From NCBI GenBank assembly GCA_020723325.1, contig DYJD01000004.1, positions 1 through 64,000 on the forward strand: DNA of 64,000 nt. Direction: 5' to 3'. The stretch's first letter is position 1. Every line of letters begins with the position of its first letter. Positions 1-8,056 of the stretch are shown piece after piece. The position numbers were made by a program, and so were the translations under genes. The notes under the pieces are model-generated. The model saw nothing but the letters and a program-made list of their open reading frames with translations, was not told the origin of the DNA and searched no databases. This stretch comes from Desulfosudis oleivorans. GTDB taxonomy: Bacteria > Desulfobacterota > Desulfobacteria > Desulfobacterales > SURF-7.

Positions 1-540
1 CTTTTTTCAAGCCCATAGAACTATTTTATTTCAAGATCGTTTTTGGACAAGAGTGTCCAAATATTTCAAATCACGACTACAAGTTATTAAAAAATCTCAA
101 GGCTTATCCAAATAATTTCCTCAATATCAGCCTATAGCTCCGCCCCTTCGGTTCCAACCTCTTGAAAAGCACTCCACTACCGTCAAGAAATCATCTTCTG
201 AAAAGATAGTTAAGCCTTAGCCATGGATACATCATACAATTTCAATTAAAAATCAAGCTAAATATCTATTAAAATCAATAGGCAGGCCGCTGCTTGGTGA
301 GTGCAAAAATGGGACACGGGTGCAATTCGCGTAACTTGATATCAGCCGTTGTTCTGTAATTCGGCTTGATAATCTTGTCGAGCGATCAGGAGCCGGTAAT
401 CAGCGTTTCCGCCTTGCCGCTAATTCTGTTGGGCAAAGCACTTAGATCTATGTCCTGATTTCTTAGTCAGTTACGATTTTTACGCGTTCAGCTTTAATAT
501 TCCAATTGGTTTTTATTTATTTCATTATCCATATATTTTT
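1..540. other. Leader region with no recognisable gene
   Basis: No open frame of useful length and no RNA gene could be recognised here on either strand. The first 280 bases are AT-rich. From about 280 to 480 the base composition becomes more GC-rich, and short stretches look as if they could once have coded, but stops interrupt every frame. The region may hold decayed DNA. Nothing more specific can be supported. Confidence 0.5.
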
Positions 541-557
541 ATCTTGACAAATAAAAT

Positions 558-573
558 TGGCCTATTTGGTGCA
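558..573 (+). promoter_or_regulatory. Candidate sigma-54 (-24/-12) promoter of the VPLPA-CTERM gene
   Basis: The element reads TGGCCTATTTGGTGCA, with GG at 559-560 and GC at 571-572 exactly ten bases apart, as required for the -24/-12 class. It keeps TGGC and TGCA but misses the A and C of the ideal TGGCAC half. It lies about 130 bases upstream of the start at 701. Sigma-54 control of PEP-CTERM genes is known in other bacteria (the PrsK/PrsR system); applying it here is inference. A TTGACA at 544-549 has no matching -10. Confidence 0.35.
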
Positions 574-700
574 TACGTAGTATTTATAAACATCGTTTCC
601 ACCAGTTAACTGACTACCCCAAATTCGCAGTGTACTCTTTAAAATGGTTATGCCTGATAAGAAGGCAAGCCTTTTTTGTAAAATTAAAAAGGAGCAAGCC

Positions 701-1336
701 ATGAAAAACTTAAATTTTTTACTTATGGGCATAGCAATAACTACTATTATTGCTGCCGCACAAACACAGGTGGACGCAGCCCCTGTTATCATTTCAAGCA
801 CAAATGGAAACACGTATATAAATGAGAACGACGAAGTACATGGATTTTTTTCCAACCCCTTTTTCAATATTCCCTCGTATGCCATCACGCCGGGATCACT
901 TGTTTTTAATTTCGCGGACGACATGGATCCAATCACCAGAACGTATTCAGGAACATTGCCGGATATAACCCAAACAACAACCGATCGGACTGAGTCCGTA
1001 CGTGTTTCAGTAGGAAACCAGATGGTGGACGGCCCCACTCCCAATTCCTATACAGTCACCGGCCCTGTAGTTATTATACCCGGGGAGTTAAATATGACGT
1101 ATATCGACGACATCAGTACGGGGCTATTTACACTCAACCCGATCTTGGACACTACTGCTTGGAATGTCTTTAAAAACTCCGGGCAATTAGAGTTTACATT
1201 AACAGGCATTGACGGAGATCTTACTTTCGTGAGCGCGCAATTGTCATTTGATGCCGCACCAATTCCCATCCCTGCAGCATTTTGGCTTTTCAGCTCCGGA
1301 CTACTTGGCCTTGTCTGCATCCGGAAAAGAGCATAA
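701..1336 (+). CDS. VPLPA-CTERM (PEP-CTERM-like) sorting-domain protein
   Basis: A 211-residue secreted protein. The start at 701 is chosen over the in-frame ATG at 644 because AAAGGAG lies eight bases upstream and the protein then opens with a normal signal peptide (MKNLNF, hydrophobic stretch, cleavage near the Ala-rich VDAAP). The last 25 residues are the sorting signal: IPIPAAFWLF, then a short hydrophobic helix, then basic CIRKRA. This matches the VPLPA-type variant of PEP-CTERM domains, which exosortase-like enzymes process in organisms that make exopolysaccharide. The middle is a beta-rich region with no recognised domain. No exosortase gene lies in this window. A stem-loop follows at 1371-1395. 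Confidence 0.8.
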   Translation: MKNLNFLLMGIAITTIIAAAQTQVDAAPVIISSTNGNTYINENDEVHGFFSNPFFNIPSYAITPGSLVFNFADDMDPITRTYSGTLPDITQTTTDRTESVRVSVGNQMVDGPTPNSYTVTGPVVIIPGELNMTYIDDISTGLFTLNPILDTTAWNVFKNSGQLEFTLTGIDGDLTFVSAQLSFDAAPIPIPAAFWLFSSGLLGLVCIRKRA

Positions 1337-1370
1337 AAGCGAATCCACGCCCGCATGGCGAATGGTTTCA

Positions 1371-1395
1371 GAAAGCCCTCCTTTGGGGGGGCTTC
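1371..1395 (+). terminator. Stem-loop after the VPLPA-CTERM gene
   Basis: GAAAGCCCTCC and GGGGGGGCTTC pair around a TTT loop 35 bases after the stop codon. No T-run follows, so it is a weak intrinsic terminator or an mRNA-stabilising hairpin. Confidence 0.45.
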
Positions 1396-1583
1396 AATCT
1401 ACCAATGGATCTGTGCTTATCCATTATCGAATAAATGGGGATTGAAAAGATGGAATAAAGTACTCCTTGACACACCGCCCCCTCTTGCCCTAAGCTCATT
1501 TTAACATACCGACTTACCAAATTTTAATTTGATAAATCCAGCGGCGTTCTTTCATTGTGCATTTTCCTTGAGGGGATCTGAAA

Positions 1584-2468
1584 GTGAAAATTCTTATCAT
1601 TGCCAATCCAATTGCCAGTGGCGGCAATGCCGGCAAAAGATCTGCCTGCTTGGCAAACATTCTGGAAAAACGCGGACATAAGGTTGAAGCTTACCTAACC
1701 CGCTTTGCCGGCGACGGCAAGGACCGTGTCGCCCGCGTTGAGGATGATCTGGACCGGATCGTGGTGGTGGGTGGGGACGGCACCTTCAATGAAGTCCTGA
1801 ACGGAATTCCGGAGGATTGTTCCATTCCCATCCTCCAGTTACCCACGGGCAATGCCAACCTCCTGGGCCAGGATCTTTCCCTGCCGCAGAATCCTGAGGA
1901 AACAGCCGACCTCCTGGAAAACGGCCGGGTGATTTCAGCGGATTCGGGTACTATGAATGGTTTGAAATTCATCATGGTCACCAGCGCGGGATTTGACGCA
2001 CAGGTGACGGAGGAACTTAAAAAAGTGCGCACCGGAAAAACCAGCAATCTGGGTTATGTTCTTCCGGTATTGCGCACCCTTAAGGCCGGCTCCCGGGCTC
2101 TTTATACTGTTCTGGTGGATGAACAGGAGCAAGCCAGCGGTCCCTGGATCGTGGTCAGCAAGGTGCGTAGTTACGGCGGTATCTGTGAAATGGCCTATAA
2201 AGCTGGTGCGTCCACCGGCCTGCTGGATATCATCGTTCTGCCCAAGGCCGATGCCCTCTCTATTTTGTTTTATTTTCTCTGGTCTAAATTCAGCCGGATC
2301 GACAAATTAAAGGGGGTGCGCTATCTCCAAGGCAGACATATCAAAATCAGCGCGGATGCTCCGATTCCCATGCAAATCGACGGCGATTTTGCCGGCCGAC
2401 ATGCGGAAGTTGATATTCAAATCAAGCCTGCCGGCATTCCGTTGGTGGTACCGGCAGGCTCAAACTAA
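1584..2468 (+). CDS. Diacylglycerol kinase / lipid kinase family protein
   Basis: A 294-residue cytoplasmic or membrane-associated kinase of the DAGK catalytic superfamily (YegS, DgkB, LCB5 relatives), which phosphorylates a lipid hydroxyl using ATP. The nucleotide-binding motif VVGGDGTFNEVLNG is at about residues 60-73, and an early Rossmann-like strand holds IANPIASGG. The C-terminal half carries the beta-sandwich lipid-binding domain ending in MQIDGDF. Length fits the family. The start follows AGGGGATCTGAAAGTG; translation could also begin at a nearby GTG. A perfect nine-base stem (2426-2434 with 2451-2459) lies in the last codons. The substrate (diacylglycerol, sphingoid base or other) cannot be read from sequence. 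Confidence 0.85.
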   Translation: MKILIIANPIASGGNAGKRSACLANILEKRGHKVEAYLTRFAGDGKDRVARVEDDLDRIVVVGGDGTFNEVLNGIPEDCSIPILQLPTGNANLLGQDLSLPQNPEETADLLENGRVISADSGTMNGLKFIMVTSAGFDAQVTEELKKVRTGKTSNLGYVLPVLRTLKAGSRALYTVLVDEQEQASGPWIVVSKVRSYGGICEMAYKAGASTGLLDIIVLPKADALSILFYFLWSKFSRIDKLKGVRYLQGRHIKISADAPIPMQIDGDFAGRHAEVDIQIKPAGIPLVVPAGSN

Positions 2469-2663
2469 CAACATATAGGGAAGGTGGCAGCAATTCTGAT
2501 TTTTTGGTTTAAATGCAACGTCCATTCATAAAGCCGGAATCGGAGGGACGCCAATTTTTTTATAGGAAATGCCTGCGTATTTCCGCGTGTGTCCGCGGCC
2601 AAAATATATATGCCTGCCCCACCTCAATAAGAATGGACAACCTTAAAAAGGGCGAATGAATAG

Positions 2664-4403
2664 CTATAAAACCGCGCAGACACCGCAACGCTTGCAGCCC
2701 ATGTCCGTCATGACCGGGCAGGAAGGCGAGGATTTGCCGGATTGGGCCAGGCGGTATTCCTCAGCCAGGAATGACTTTTTAATGCCATGATCGATGAAAT
2801 CCCAAGGAAGCACCTCATCCATGGAACGTTGCCGCAGTGTATAAAAATCAGGATCCATTCCCCATGCTTTCAGGGCTGCGGTCCATTTCAATCCATGAAC
2901 GGCCATTGCTTCCAATAGATCCGCCACCCGGCGGTCACCCCTGGCCAATACCGCCTGGATAAAAGCCTGCCGGATGGATTCAACCTGGACAGTGAGGTTG
3001 GCGGTCCTGGCCAGCCGGCTTTGAATCAGCATGCTTTTGGCTTTTAAGGTCTTTTCATTATCCATGGCAGCCCATTGAAAGGGCGTAAACGGTTTGGGGA
3101 TAAACGGATTAATGCTTACCGTGATGGTACCGATACGCTTCATTTTACGGCTGGCAGATAGAAAAACCGCCTTGATCCTTTCACATAAGCCCACGATCTC
3201 TTCCACATCCCCATCGGTTTCAAAAGGGAGTCCAATCATGAAATAGAGTTTCAAATTGGGAATTCCGGCGGAAACGAGCATGTCAACCGCGGCATGAATC
3301 TGCTCCTCCCGGATGCCTTTGTTGATCACCCGGCGCAGATGTTCCGACCCGGCATCCGGCGCGATGGTGGCGGTTTTGACACCGCTTTTGCGCAGTACTT
3401 CCGCCAATGCAGGCGTCAAGGCATCCGCCCGCAGGGAACTGAATGAAACCGTCAGCCCTTTTTCAATTGCATATTCACAAAGGCGTTCAAGCTCGGGGTA
3501 ATCCGAAACCGCTGCGCCCACTAGGCCGATCTTCCGGGAAAGCTCTGCCCCCTTAGCCATGTCTTGCCGCAGCCGGTCAACCGGTCGGATCCGCGCCGGG
3601 CGATAAACAAAACCGGCAGCGCAAAATCGGCAACCATGGGCGCAGCCGCGACTGACTTCTATGAGAAAGGTATCACCAAAAGACGTTTGCGGGCTGAGAA
3701 CAGAACTGCAGGTGGCGCAATCGGCAAGCGCCGCAGGCCTGACGCGCATGATCCTTTCAGACAGACCCGGTACCGGCTCAATACCCCGCAGGCTCCCGTC
3801 CGCGTGATACGTTACCGGGTAGAAATCCGGAACATAGATACCCGGCACGCTGACCGCGATTCTCCGCAAGCATTCACGCCGATCCAACTCCGGCTTGTAA
3901 AACTGAAAAAAAAGGGGAAGCACCACCTCGGCTTCCCCAATGAAAAAGCAATCGATGAAGGGAGCCACCGGTTCCGGATTTAAAAAACAGGCGACTCCCC
4001 CTGCGATCACGAGGGGGTGGGGATCTCCTCGGGCAGCAGATCGCAGGGGGAGACCTGCTTGAAGAACGATGGCGGTGAGATTGAGGTAATCTGCTTCAAA
4101 TGAGATGGAGAAGGCGATAATGTCGAATTCAGCTATAGCTCTACCGGATTCCAGCGTGCGCAGAACACCATCGTTCGGGTTGGCACCCTGCTTGGGTGCA
4201 AGAAAGGCCCGCTCGCAAACCACATCATCGCGCTGGTTCAGCAACCGATACACGGCTTGAAAACCGAGATTGGTCATACCGATGCCGTAAGTATTCGGAT
4301 AAACCAACGCGATGCAGATGCGTCCTTGCCGGTGCTTGCGGATCACACCCGTTTCTTGGGCAGCAACATCGGCAAGGGCGGACTTGACTTTTCTTCTGGC
4401 CAT
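2664..4403 (-). CDS. B12-binding-type radical SAM protein (TIGR03960-like)
   Basis: A 579-residue radical SAM protein. An N-terminal Rossmann region of the cobalamin-binding type (about 1-190, with IGMTNLGFQA and IAGGVACFLNPEP) lacks a DxHxxG motif. The radical SAM core begins at about residue 245 with RGCAHGCRFC, giving the CxxxCxxC cluster ligands. The C-terminus ends in a second cysteine set (CPV, then CKRCGVC), which could bind another Fe-S cluster. It resembles the uncharacterised B12-type radical SAM family TIGR03960, often fused to or near tRNA or RNA-related genes. It lies 48 bases after ftsZ on the same strand and may be the last gene of the division operon. Substrate unknown. Confidence 0.75.
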   Translation of the reverse strand: MARRKVKSALADVAAQETGVIRKHRQGRICIALVYPNTYGIGMTNLGFQAVYRLLNQRDDVVCERAFLAPKQGANPNDGVLRTLESGRAIAEFDIIAFSISFEADYLNLTAIVLQAGLPLRSAARGDPHPLVIAGGVACFLNPEPVAPFIDCFFIGEAEVVLPLFFQFYKPELDRRECLRRIAVSVPGIYVPDFYPVTYHADGSLRGIEPVPGLSERIMRVRPAALADCATCSSVLSPQTSFGDTFLIEVSRGCAHGCRFCAAGFVYRPARIRPVDRLRQDMAKGAELSRKIGLVGAAVSDYPELERLCEYAIEKGLTVSFSSLRADALTPALAEVLRKSGVKTATIAPDAGSEHLRRVINKGIREEQIHAAVDMLVSAGIPNLKLYFMIGLPFETDGDVEEIVGLCERIKAVFLSASRKMKRIGTITVSINPFIPKPFTPFQWAAMDNEKTLKAKSMLIQSRLARTANLTVQVESIRQAFIQAVLARGDRRVADLLEAMAVHGLKWTAALKAWGMDPDFYTLRQRSMDEVLPWDFIDHGIKKSFLAEEYRLAQSGKSSPSCPVMTDMGCKRCGVCAVL

Positions 4404-4451
4404 AAATTCAGTTCATAATTTTAAATTTCAAATCTGAAATCTCAAATCCTC

Positions 4452-5639
4452 TTAATCCGCCTTTCTTCTCAAAAAAGTCGGCACATCCAAATCATCATTG
4501 TCCAGCACAATGCCTTTATAACCGCGATAGGTGGCTCCGCCGGAATCACCGACCGCACGTTGATGACGACGAATAAAGGTCGGCTCTTCATATCCGGCCG
4601 CATTTTGGAGATCATCCAGGGTAATGTCCCGTACGCGACCGCGCGGCATGATGGTTTCGGTGGCGGCATGACTTTTCTTGTGAGCGCTTTCGATGCCGGT
4701 GGCGATAACCGTCACACGAATTTCATCCCCCAGGGTCTCGTCAATGGCCTGGCCCCAGATGATCTCGGCTTCATCACCCACTTCTCTATAAATCCGATCC
4801 GAGGCTTCGGTCATTTCATCCAGGGTCATATCACTGGAACAGGTAATATTCATCAGCACACCCTTGGCCCCGGCAATGGAAATATCTTCCAATAGCGGGT
4901 GGCTGATGGCGCGTTCGGCTGCTTCCGTGGCCCGGTTTTCTCCGGAAGCGATGCCGATACCCATCAGGGCCATGCCGGCCTTGGACATGGTGGTGCGCAC
5001 ATCGGCAAAGTCTAGATTGACCAGACCGGGGACCATGATCAAATCGGTTATACCTTTGACCGAATGGTGCAGGATCTCATCCGCCTTTTTAAACATGTCC
5101 AGCATCTTGGCATGCTTGGGGGCAATCCCGCGCAGGCGGTCGTTGGGGATGGTGATCACCGTATCGGCCACATCCTTGAGCATTTGAATGCCCTCTTCGG
5201 CTTGTTTGGCGCGCTTTTTCCCTTCAAAAGAAAAGGGCTTCGAGACTACCGCCACAGTCAAGGCGCCTAGGTCTTTACAGATCTGGGCAATGACAGGGGT
5301 CGCGCCGGTGCCTGTGCCGCCGCCGAATCCGGCTGTAAGAAAAACCATGTGGGCGCCTTCCAAGGCCCGGCGGATGGCGTCGGCGGTTTCCAGGGCCGCA
5401 TCTCTTCCCACGCAAGGATTGGCCCCGGCCCCGAGTCCGGAAGTCAATCTTTCGCCGATCTGGATCCGGGTCGGCGCCGTGGAAATATCCAGCGCCTGGG
5501 CATCGGTATTGGCAGCGATGAACTCAACGCCTTTTAGATTGGCGTTCACCATGTTGTTGATGGCATTCCCGCCGGCGCCGCCGATGCCGATCACCTTGAT
5601 TCTTGCTGTTCTATCATTTTCCACGTAGCTGAAACTCAT
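4452..5639 (-). CDS. ftsZ: Cell division protein FtsZ
   Basis: A 395-residue tubulin-like GTPase that polymerises into the division ring. An in-frame Met at 5801 exists, but the start at 5639 is chosen because GGAGGTG precedes it and the protein then opens in the family manner before IKVIGIGGAGGNA. The tubulin signature GGGTGTGATP is present, followed by the T7-loop region. The last residues, DLDVPTFLRRKAD, are the conserved C-terminal peptide that binds FtsA and ZipA-like tethers. It follows ftsA, but unlike the other junctions of this cluster it is separated by 336 bases holding an inverted-repeat element and a hairpin, so ftsZ may have its own transcription or processing. Confidence 0.97.
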   Translation of the reverse strand: MSFSYVENDRTARIKVIGIGGAGGNAINNMVNANLKGVEFIAANTDAQALDISTAPTRIQIGERLTSGLGAGANPCVGRDAALETADAIRRALEGAHMVFLTAGFGGGTGTGATPVIAQICKDLGALTVAVVSKPFSFEGKKRAKQAEEGIQMLKDVADTVITIPNDRLRGIAPKHAKMLDMFKKADEILHHSVKGITDLIMVPGLVNLDFADVRTTMSKAGMALMGIGIASGENRATEAAERAISHPLLEDISIAGAKGVLMNITCSSDMTLDEMTEASDRIYREVGDEAEIIWGQAIDETLGDEIRVTVIATGIESAHKKSHAATETIMPRGRVRDITLDDLQNAAGYEEPTFIRRHQRAVGDSGGATYRGYKGIVLDNDDLDVPTFLRRKAD

Positions 5640-5694
5640 ATTCCCCACCTCCATTAGATAAATGATATTGGTAGTACAACGGGCCGGGACATAG

Positions 5695-5717
5695 GGCTTC
5701 CTTGCTGCAAGAAAGCC
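5695..5717 (-). promoter_or_regulatory. Hairpin in the ftsZ leader
   Basis: An 11-base inverted repeat with one G-U-type mismatch and a single central base (GGCTTCCTTGC and GCAAGAAAGCC on the plus strand) lies about 55 bases upstream of the ftsZ start. It could be an mRNA hairpin affecting stability or translation, or a cruciform-like operator. Function is not shown by sequence. Confidence 0.4.
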
Positions 5718-5760
5718 GGCCGCCCCGGCGTAAATTCCATTTGTCATGATCATACAATTT

Positions 5761-5949
5761 CTCAGGTGGTTGGGCTGAAGGCTGAAGACTAAAAACCGCA
5801 ACCGCTTTTCGCAAGAAGTCCGCTGAACCGTTGATAACCATTCCCGTCGACCTGTTGCCCTGCTTCTGCATGCGCCTCAATTCCCCTTGCGTCCCGCCAT
5901 CACTACTGCCGACCGAAAAGTCTTTCCGCCTCCAGCCCAACCACCTGAG
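5761..5949. mobile_element. 189-bp element with 17-bp perfect terminal inverted repeats (MITE-like)
   Basis: The segment begins with CTCAGGTGGTTGGGCTG (5761-5777) and ends with its exact reverse complement (5933-5949). The match continues inward to about 30 bases with a few mismatches. It fills most of the ftsA-ftsZ spacer, codes for nothing recognisable, and contains the phrase GAAGGCTGAAG that recurs near 46370. Size and structure fit a miniature inverted-repeat element. No clear target-site duplication was found, so a large-stem regulatory RNA structure is the alternative. Confidence 0.55.
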
Positions 5950-5975
5950 TTGTTTCTAACTATTCCCAAAACCTA

Positions 5976-7199
5976 TTATATAATTTCCTGAAACCATTTC
6001 TTCATGCGCGTCATGATCCGATTGAAAATATTGGCGTCCCGGATCCTGAATTTACGTTCGGACTGGTTGCGTGCGCCGAACAGCACCAAGCCTACACTGG
6101 TGGCATACATGGGATTATTGACCACATCCACCAGGCCGCTGATCCCGAGGGGCTTTCCCAGCCGGGTGGGCAGATTGAAAATTGCTTCAGCCACATCGGT
6201 GACGCCGTCCAGCAGGGCGGTTCCACCGGTAACCACCACACCGGAAGTAATCATATTCTCCATACCGGCCCGCTCGATTTCACGTTTGACCAAAGAAAAC
6301 ATTTCTTCCATGCGGGGTTCCAGGATTTCACCCAGGATCTGCCGCGGCAGGTTGCGCGCTTTTCTACCACCCATACCTGGTACTTCTATGGTATCGTCCG
6401 GGCTGATATGGGATGACAGGCAGGAGCCGTATTTCTTTTTCAACAGCTCGGCTTCTGCCATGGGCGCCCGCAGCCCCACCGATATGTCATTGGTCAAATT
6501 ATTGCCGCCCAGGGCCAGCACAAAAGTATGTTTAATGTTGTTTTTACAAAAAATGGCAAGATCCGTGGTGCCGCCGCCCAGATCGATCAAGGCTGTGCCG
6601 AGATCTTTTTCCTCCCGTGAAAGCACCGCCTCGCCCGAGGCCAGGGATTCCAATACAATGTCGCAAACATCCAGGCCGGCGCGATTGGCGCATTTCACGA
6701 TATTATGGGCCGAAGCCACGGCTCCGGTCACGATATGAATCTTGGTCTCCAGGCGAACGCCGGCCATGCCCACCGGATTCTGAATCCCGGGTTCATCGTC
6801 CACGATGAATTCTTGCGGCAGCACATGGATGACTTCCCGATCCATGGGAATGGCCACGGCTCTCGCCGCATCAATAACACGATCCACATCACTCTGGGTG
6901 ATCTCCGATCCTTTAACAGCAATAATGCCGTGGCTGTTGAAACCGGTGATATGGCCGCCGGCAATTCCGGCATAGACCGAAGAAATTTCACAGCCGGCCA
7001 TCAACTCCGCCTCCTCAACCGCTTTTTTGATGGACTCGACGGTGGCCTCGATATTGACAACGACACCTTTCCGCAACCCGATGGACGGATGCGTACCGAT
7101 ACCGATGATATTGATTTTATCACCGACCACTTCACCCACCACCGTGCAAATTTTGGTTGTGCCGATATCAAGGCCGACAATCAGGTCTTGTCCTTGCAC
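5976..7199 (-). CDS. ftsA: Cell division protein FtsA
   Basis: A 407-residue actin-like ATPase that anchors FtsZ to the membrane. The phosphate-1 motif LIVGLDIGTTKIC is at the N-terminus, phosphate-2 (LIDLGGGTTDLAIF) is at about residue 200, and the adenosine motif (VVVTGGTALLDG) is at about 318. The SHS2/1C insertion lies between. The C-terminus ends in the amphipathic membrane-targeting stretch rich in Met, Lys and Trp (MTRMKKWFQEII). It overlaps the end of ftsQ by 19 bases, so the two are translationally linked. Confidence 0.96.
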   Translation of the reverse strand: MQGQDLIVGLDIGTTKICTVVGEVVGDKINIIGIGTHPSIGLRKGVVVNIEATVESIKKAVEEAELMAGCEISSVYAGIAGGHITGFNSHGIIAVKGSEITQSDVDRVIDAARAVAIPMDREVIHVLPQEFIVDDEPGIQNPVGMAGVRLETKIHIVTGAVASAHNIVKCANRAGLDVCDIVLESLASGEAVLSREEKDLGTALIDLGGGTTDLAIFCKNNIKHTFVLALGGNNLTNDISVGLRAPMAEAELLKKKYGSCLSSHISPDDTIEVPGMGGRKARNLPRQILGEILEPRMEEMFSLVKREIERAGMENMITSGVVVTGGTALLDGVTDVAEAIFNLPTRLGKPLGISGLVDVVNNPMYATSVGLVLFGARNQSERKFRIRDANIFNRIMTRMKKWFQEII

Positions 7200-8056
7200 G
7201 ATAATCCTCCTTTTCCATTTCCGGACGATGACAACATCACCGCCGGCCTGATGACGATTCTGTTCAATGTGCTGATGTCGATGGCCTCGATGTCGGGAAA
7301 CTGTTTGTTCGTTTCAAGAAAAGCGAGCACTTCCTTCAGCTTTCTGTATTTATCCTCATATTCTTCGTAACCCATGAAAACAGACCTGACCGGGCCGGTC
7401 ACTGCAATTGTGAGCCCCAGATCCCGATCGACTTCGATTCGGCTGATGGGAAACGGCGTCATGCCGCGATGGTGCTTTTTCACAATGGCAATGAGATTGA
7501 ATATGGCTTTCAAGGCGACACTGTCATTCCTGCCGCTTGAATTGAGGTCGGAATAATCCAGACCCGTGATCACCGGCAAATCCATGGACTCCCCTGCGAC
7601 TTTTTCCTTGAAAATTTCGCCCTCCTCGTCGATCAACAGTTCCCGGCCGAGATCAATCACGGCCACAGCCTGATGCTCCCGAATGCGGATGGCGATGGTG
7701 GCCGGAAAATCCCTGCGGATGTCGGCCTCGGCTATCCAGGGGTGGGACAATAACCGTGCCCGGGCCATGGCCAGATTGATGGCAAGGATGTTGTCGGAAT
7801 TGCCGATCTGGGCCTGGGATAGAATTTCTCCCCGGGAAAGCCGGCGCTGCCCCTCTATCCGAATATCGCGGGCATTCAGATAATTCCATTGGGTTAAAAA
7901 ATCATGCACAAAAATCAGTCCCAGGCTGAACAGCAGGAGCAGGCCGCCCCCCATGCCGGTTTTCAACAAAAAGCCCAGCGGCAACCTTAGCGTATAGCGC
8001 TCTTTCAAGGGCTTTTTCTTGAACTTGTTTTTGCGTATGCGCGTATTACCCGACAA
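7181..8056 (-). CDS. ftsQ: Cell division protein FtsQ (POTRA domain)
   Basis: A 291-residue bitopic membrane protein of the divisome. A short basic cytoplasmic tail (KNKFKKKPLKER) precedes one transmembrane helix at about residues 28-52. A POTRA domain follows (ARDIRIEGQRRLSRGEI, about 62-130) and then the FtsQ beta domain (EHQAVAVIDLGRELLIDEEGEIF and beyond). This is the normal order for FtsQ/DivIB. It overlaps murB by 11 bases and ftsA by 19 bases. Sequence similarity within this family is low, so identification rests on topology, the POTRA motif and its place between murB and ftsA. Confidence 0.92.
   Translation of the reverse strand: MSGNTRIRKNKFKKKPLKERYTLRLPLGFLLKTGMGGGLLLLFSLGLIFVHDFLTQWNYLNARDIRIEGQRRLSRGEILSQAQIGNSDNILAINLAMARARLLSHPWIAEADIRRDFPATIAIRIREHQAVAVIDLGRELLIDEEGEIFKEKVAGESMDLPVITGLDYSDLNSSGRNDSVALKAIFNLIAIVKKHHRGMTPFPISRIEVDRDLGLTIAVTGPVRSVFMGYEEYEDKYRKLKEVLAFLETNKQFPDIEAIDISTLNRIVIRPAVMLSSSGNGKGGLSCKDKT

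Noticed and set aside
300-480. Remnant of a transposase-like gene near the left edge
   Set aside because: No continuous frame or recognisable motif could be shown, so it is left as unassigned.
562-1044. A minus-strand frame of 160 residues overlapping the VPLPA-CTERM gene
   Set aside because: The plus-strand gene has a strong ribosome site, a signal peptide and a sorting signal. The minus-strand frame has none of these.
2426-2459. Perfect 9-bp stem as a terminator of the lipid kinase gene
   Set aside because: It lies before the stop codon and is not followed by a T-run.
5640-5801. An upstream extension of ftsZ to an ATG at 5801
   Set aside because: It would add about 54 residues unlike any FtsZ and run into the inverted-repeat element. 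The GGAGGTG-led ATG at 5639 is clearly better.
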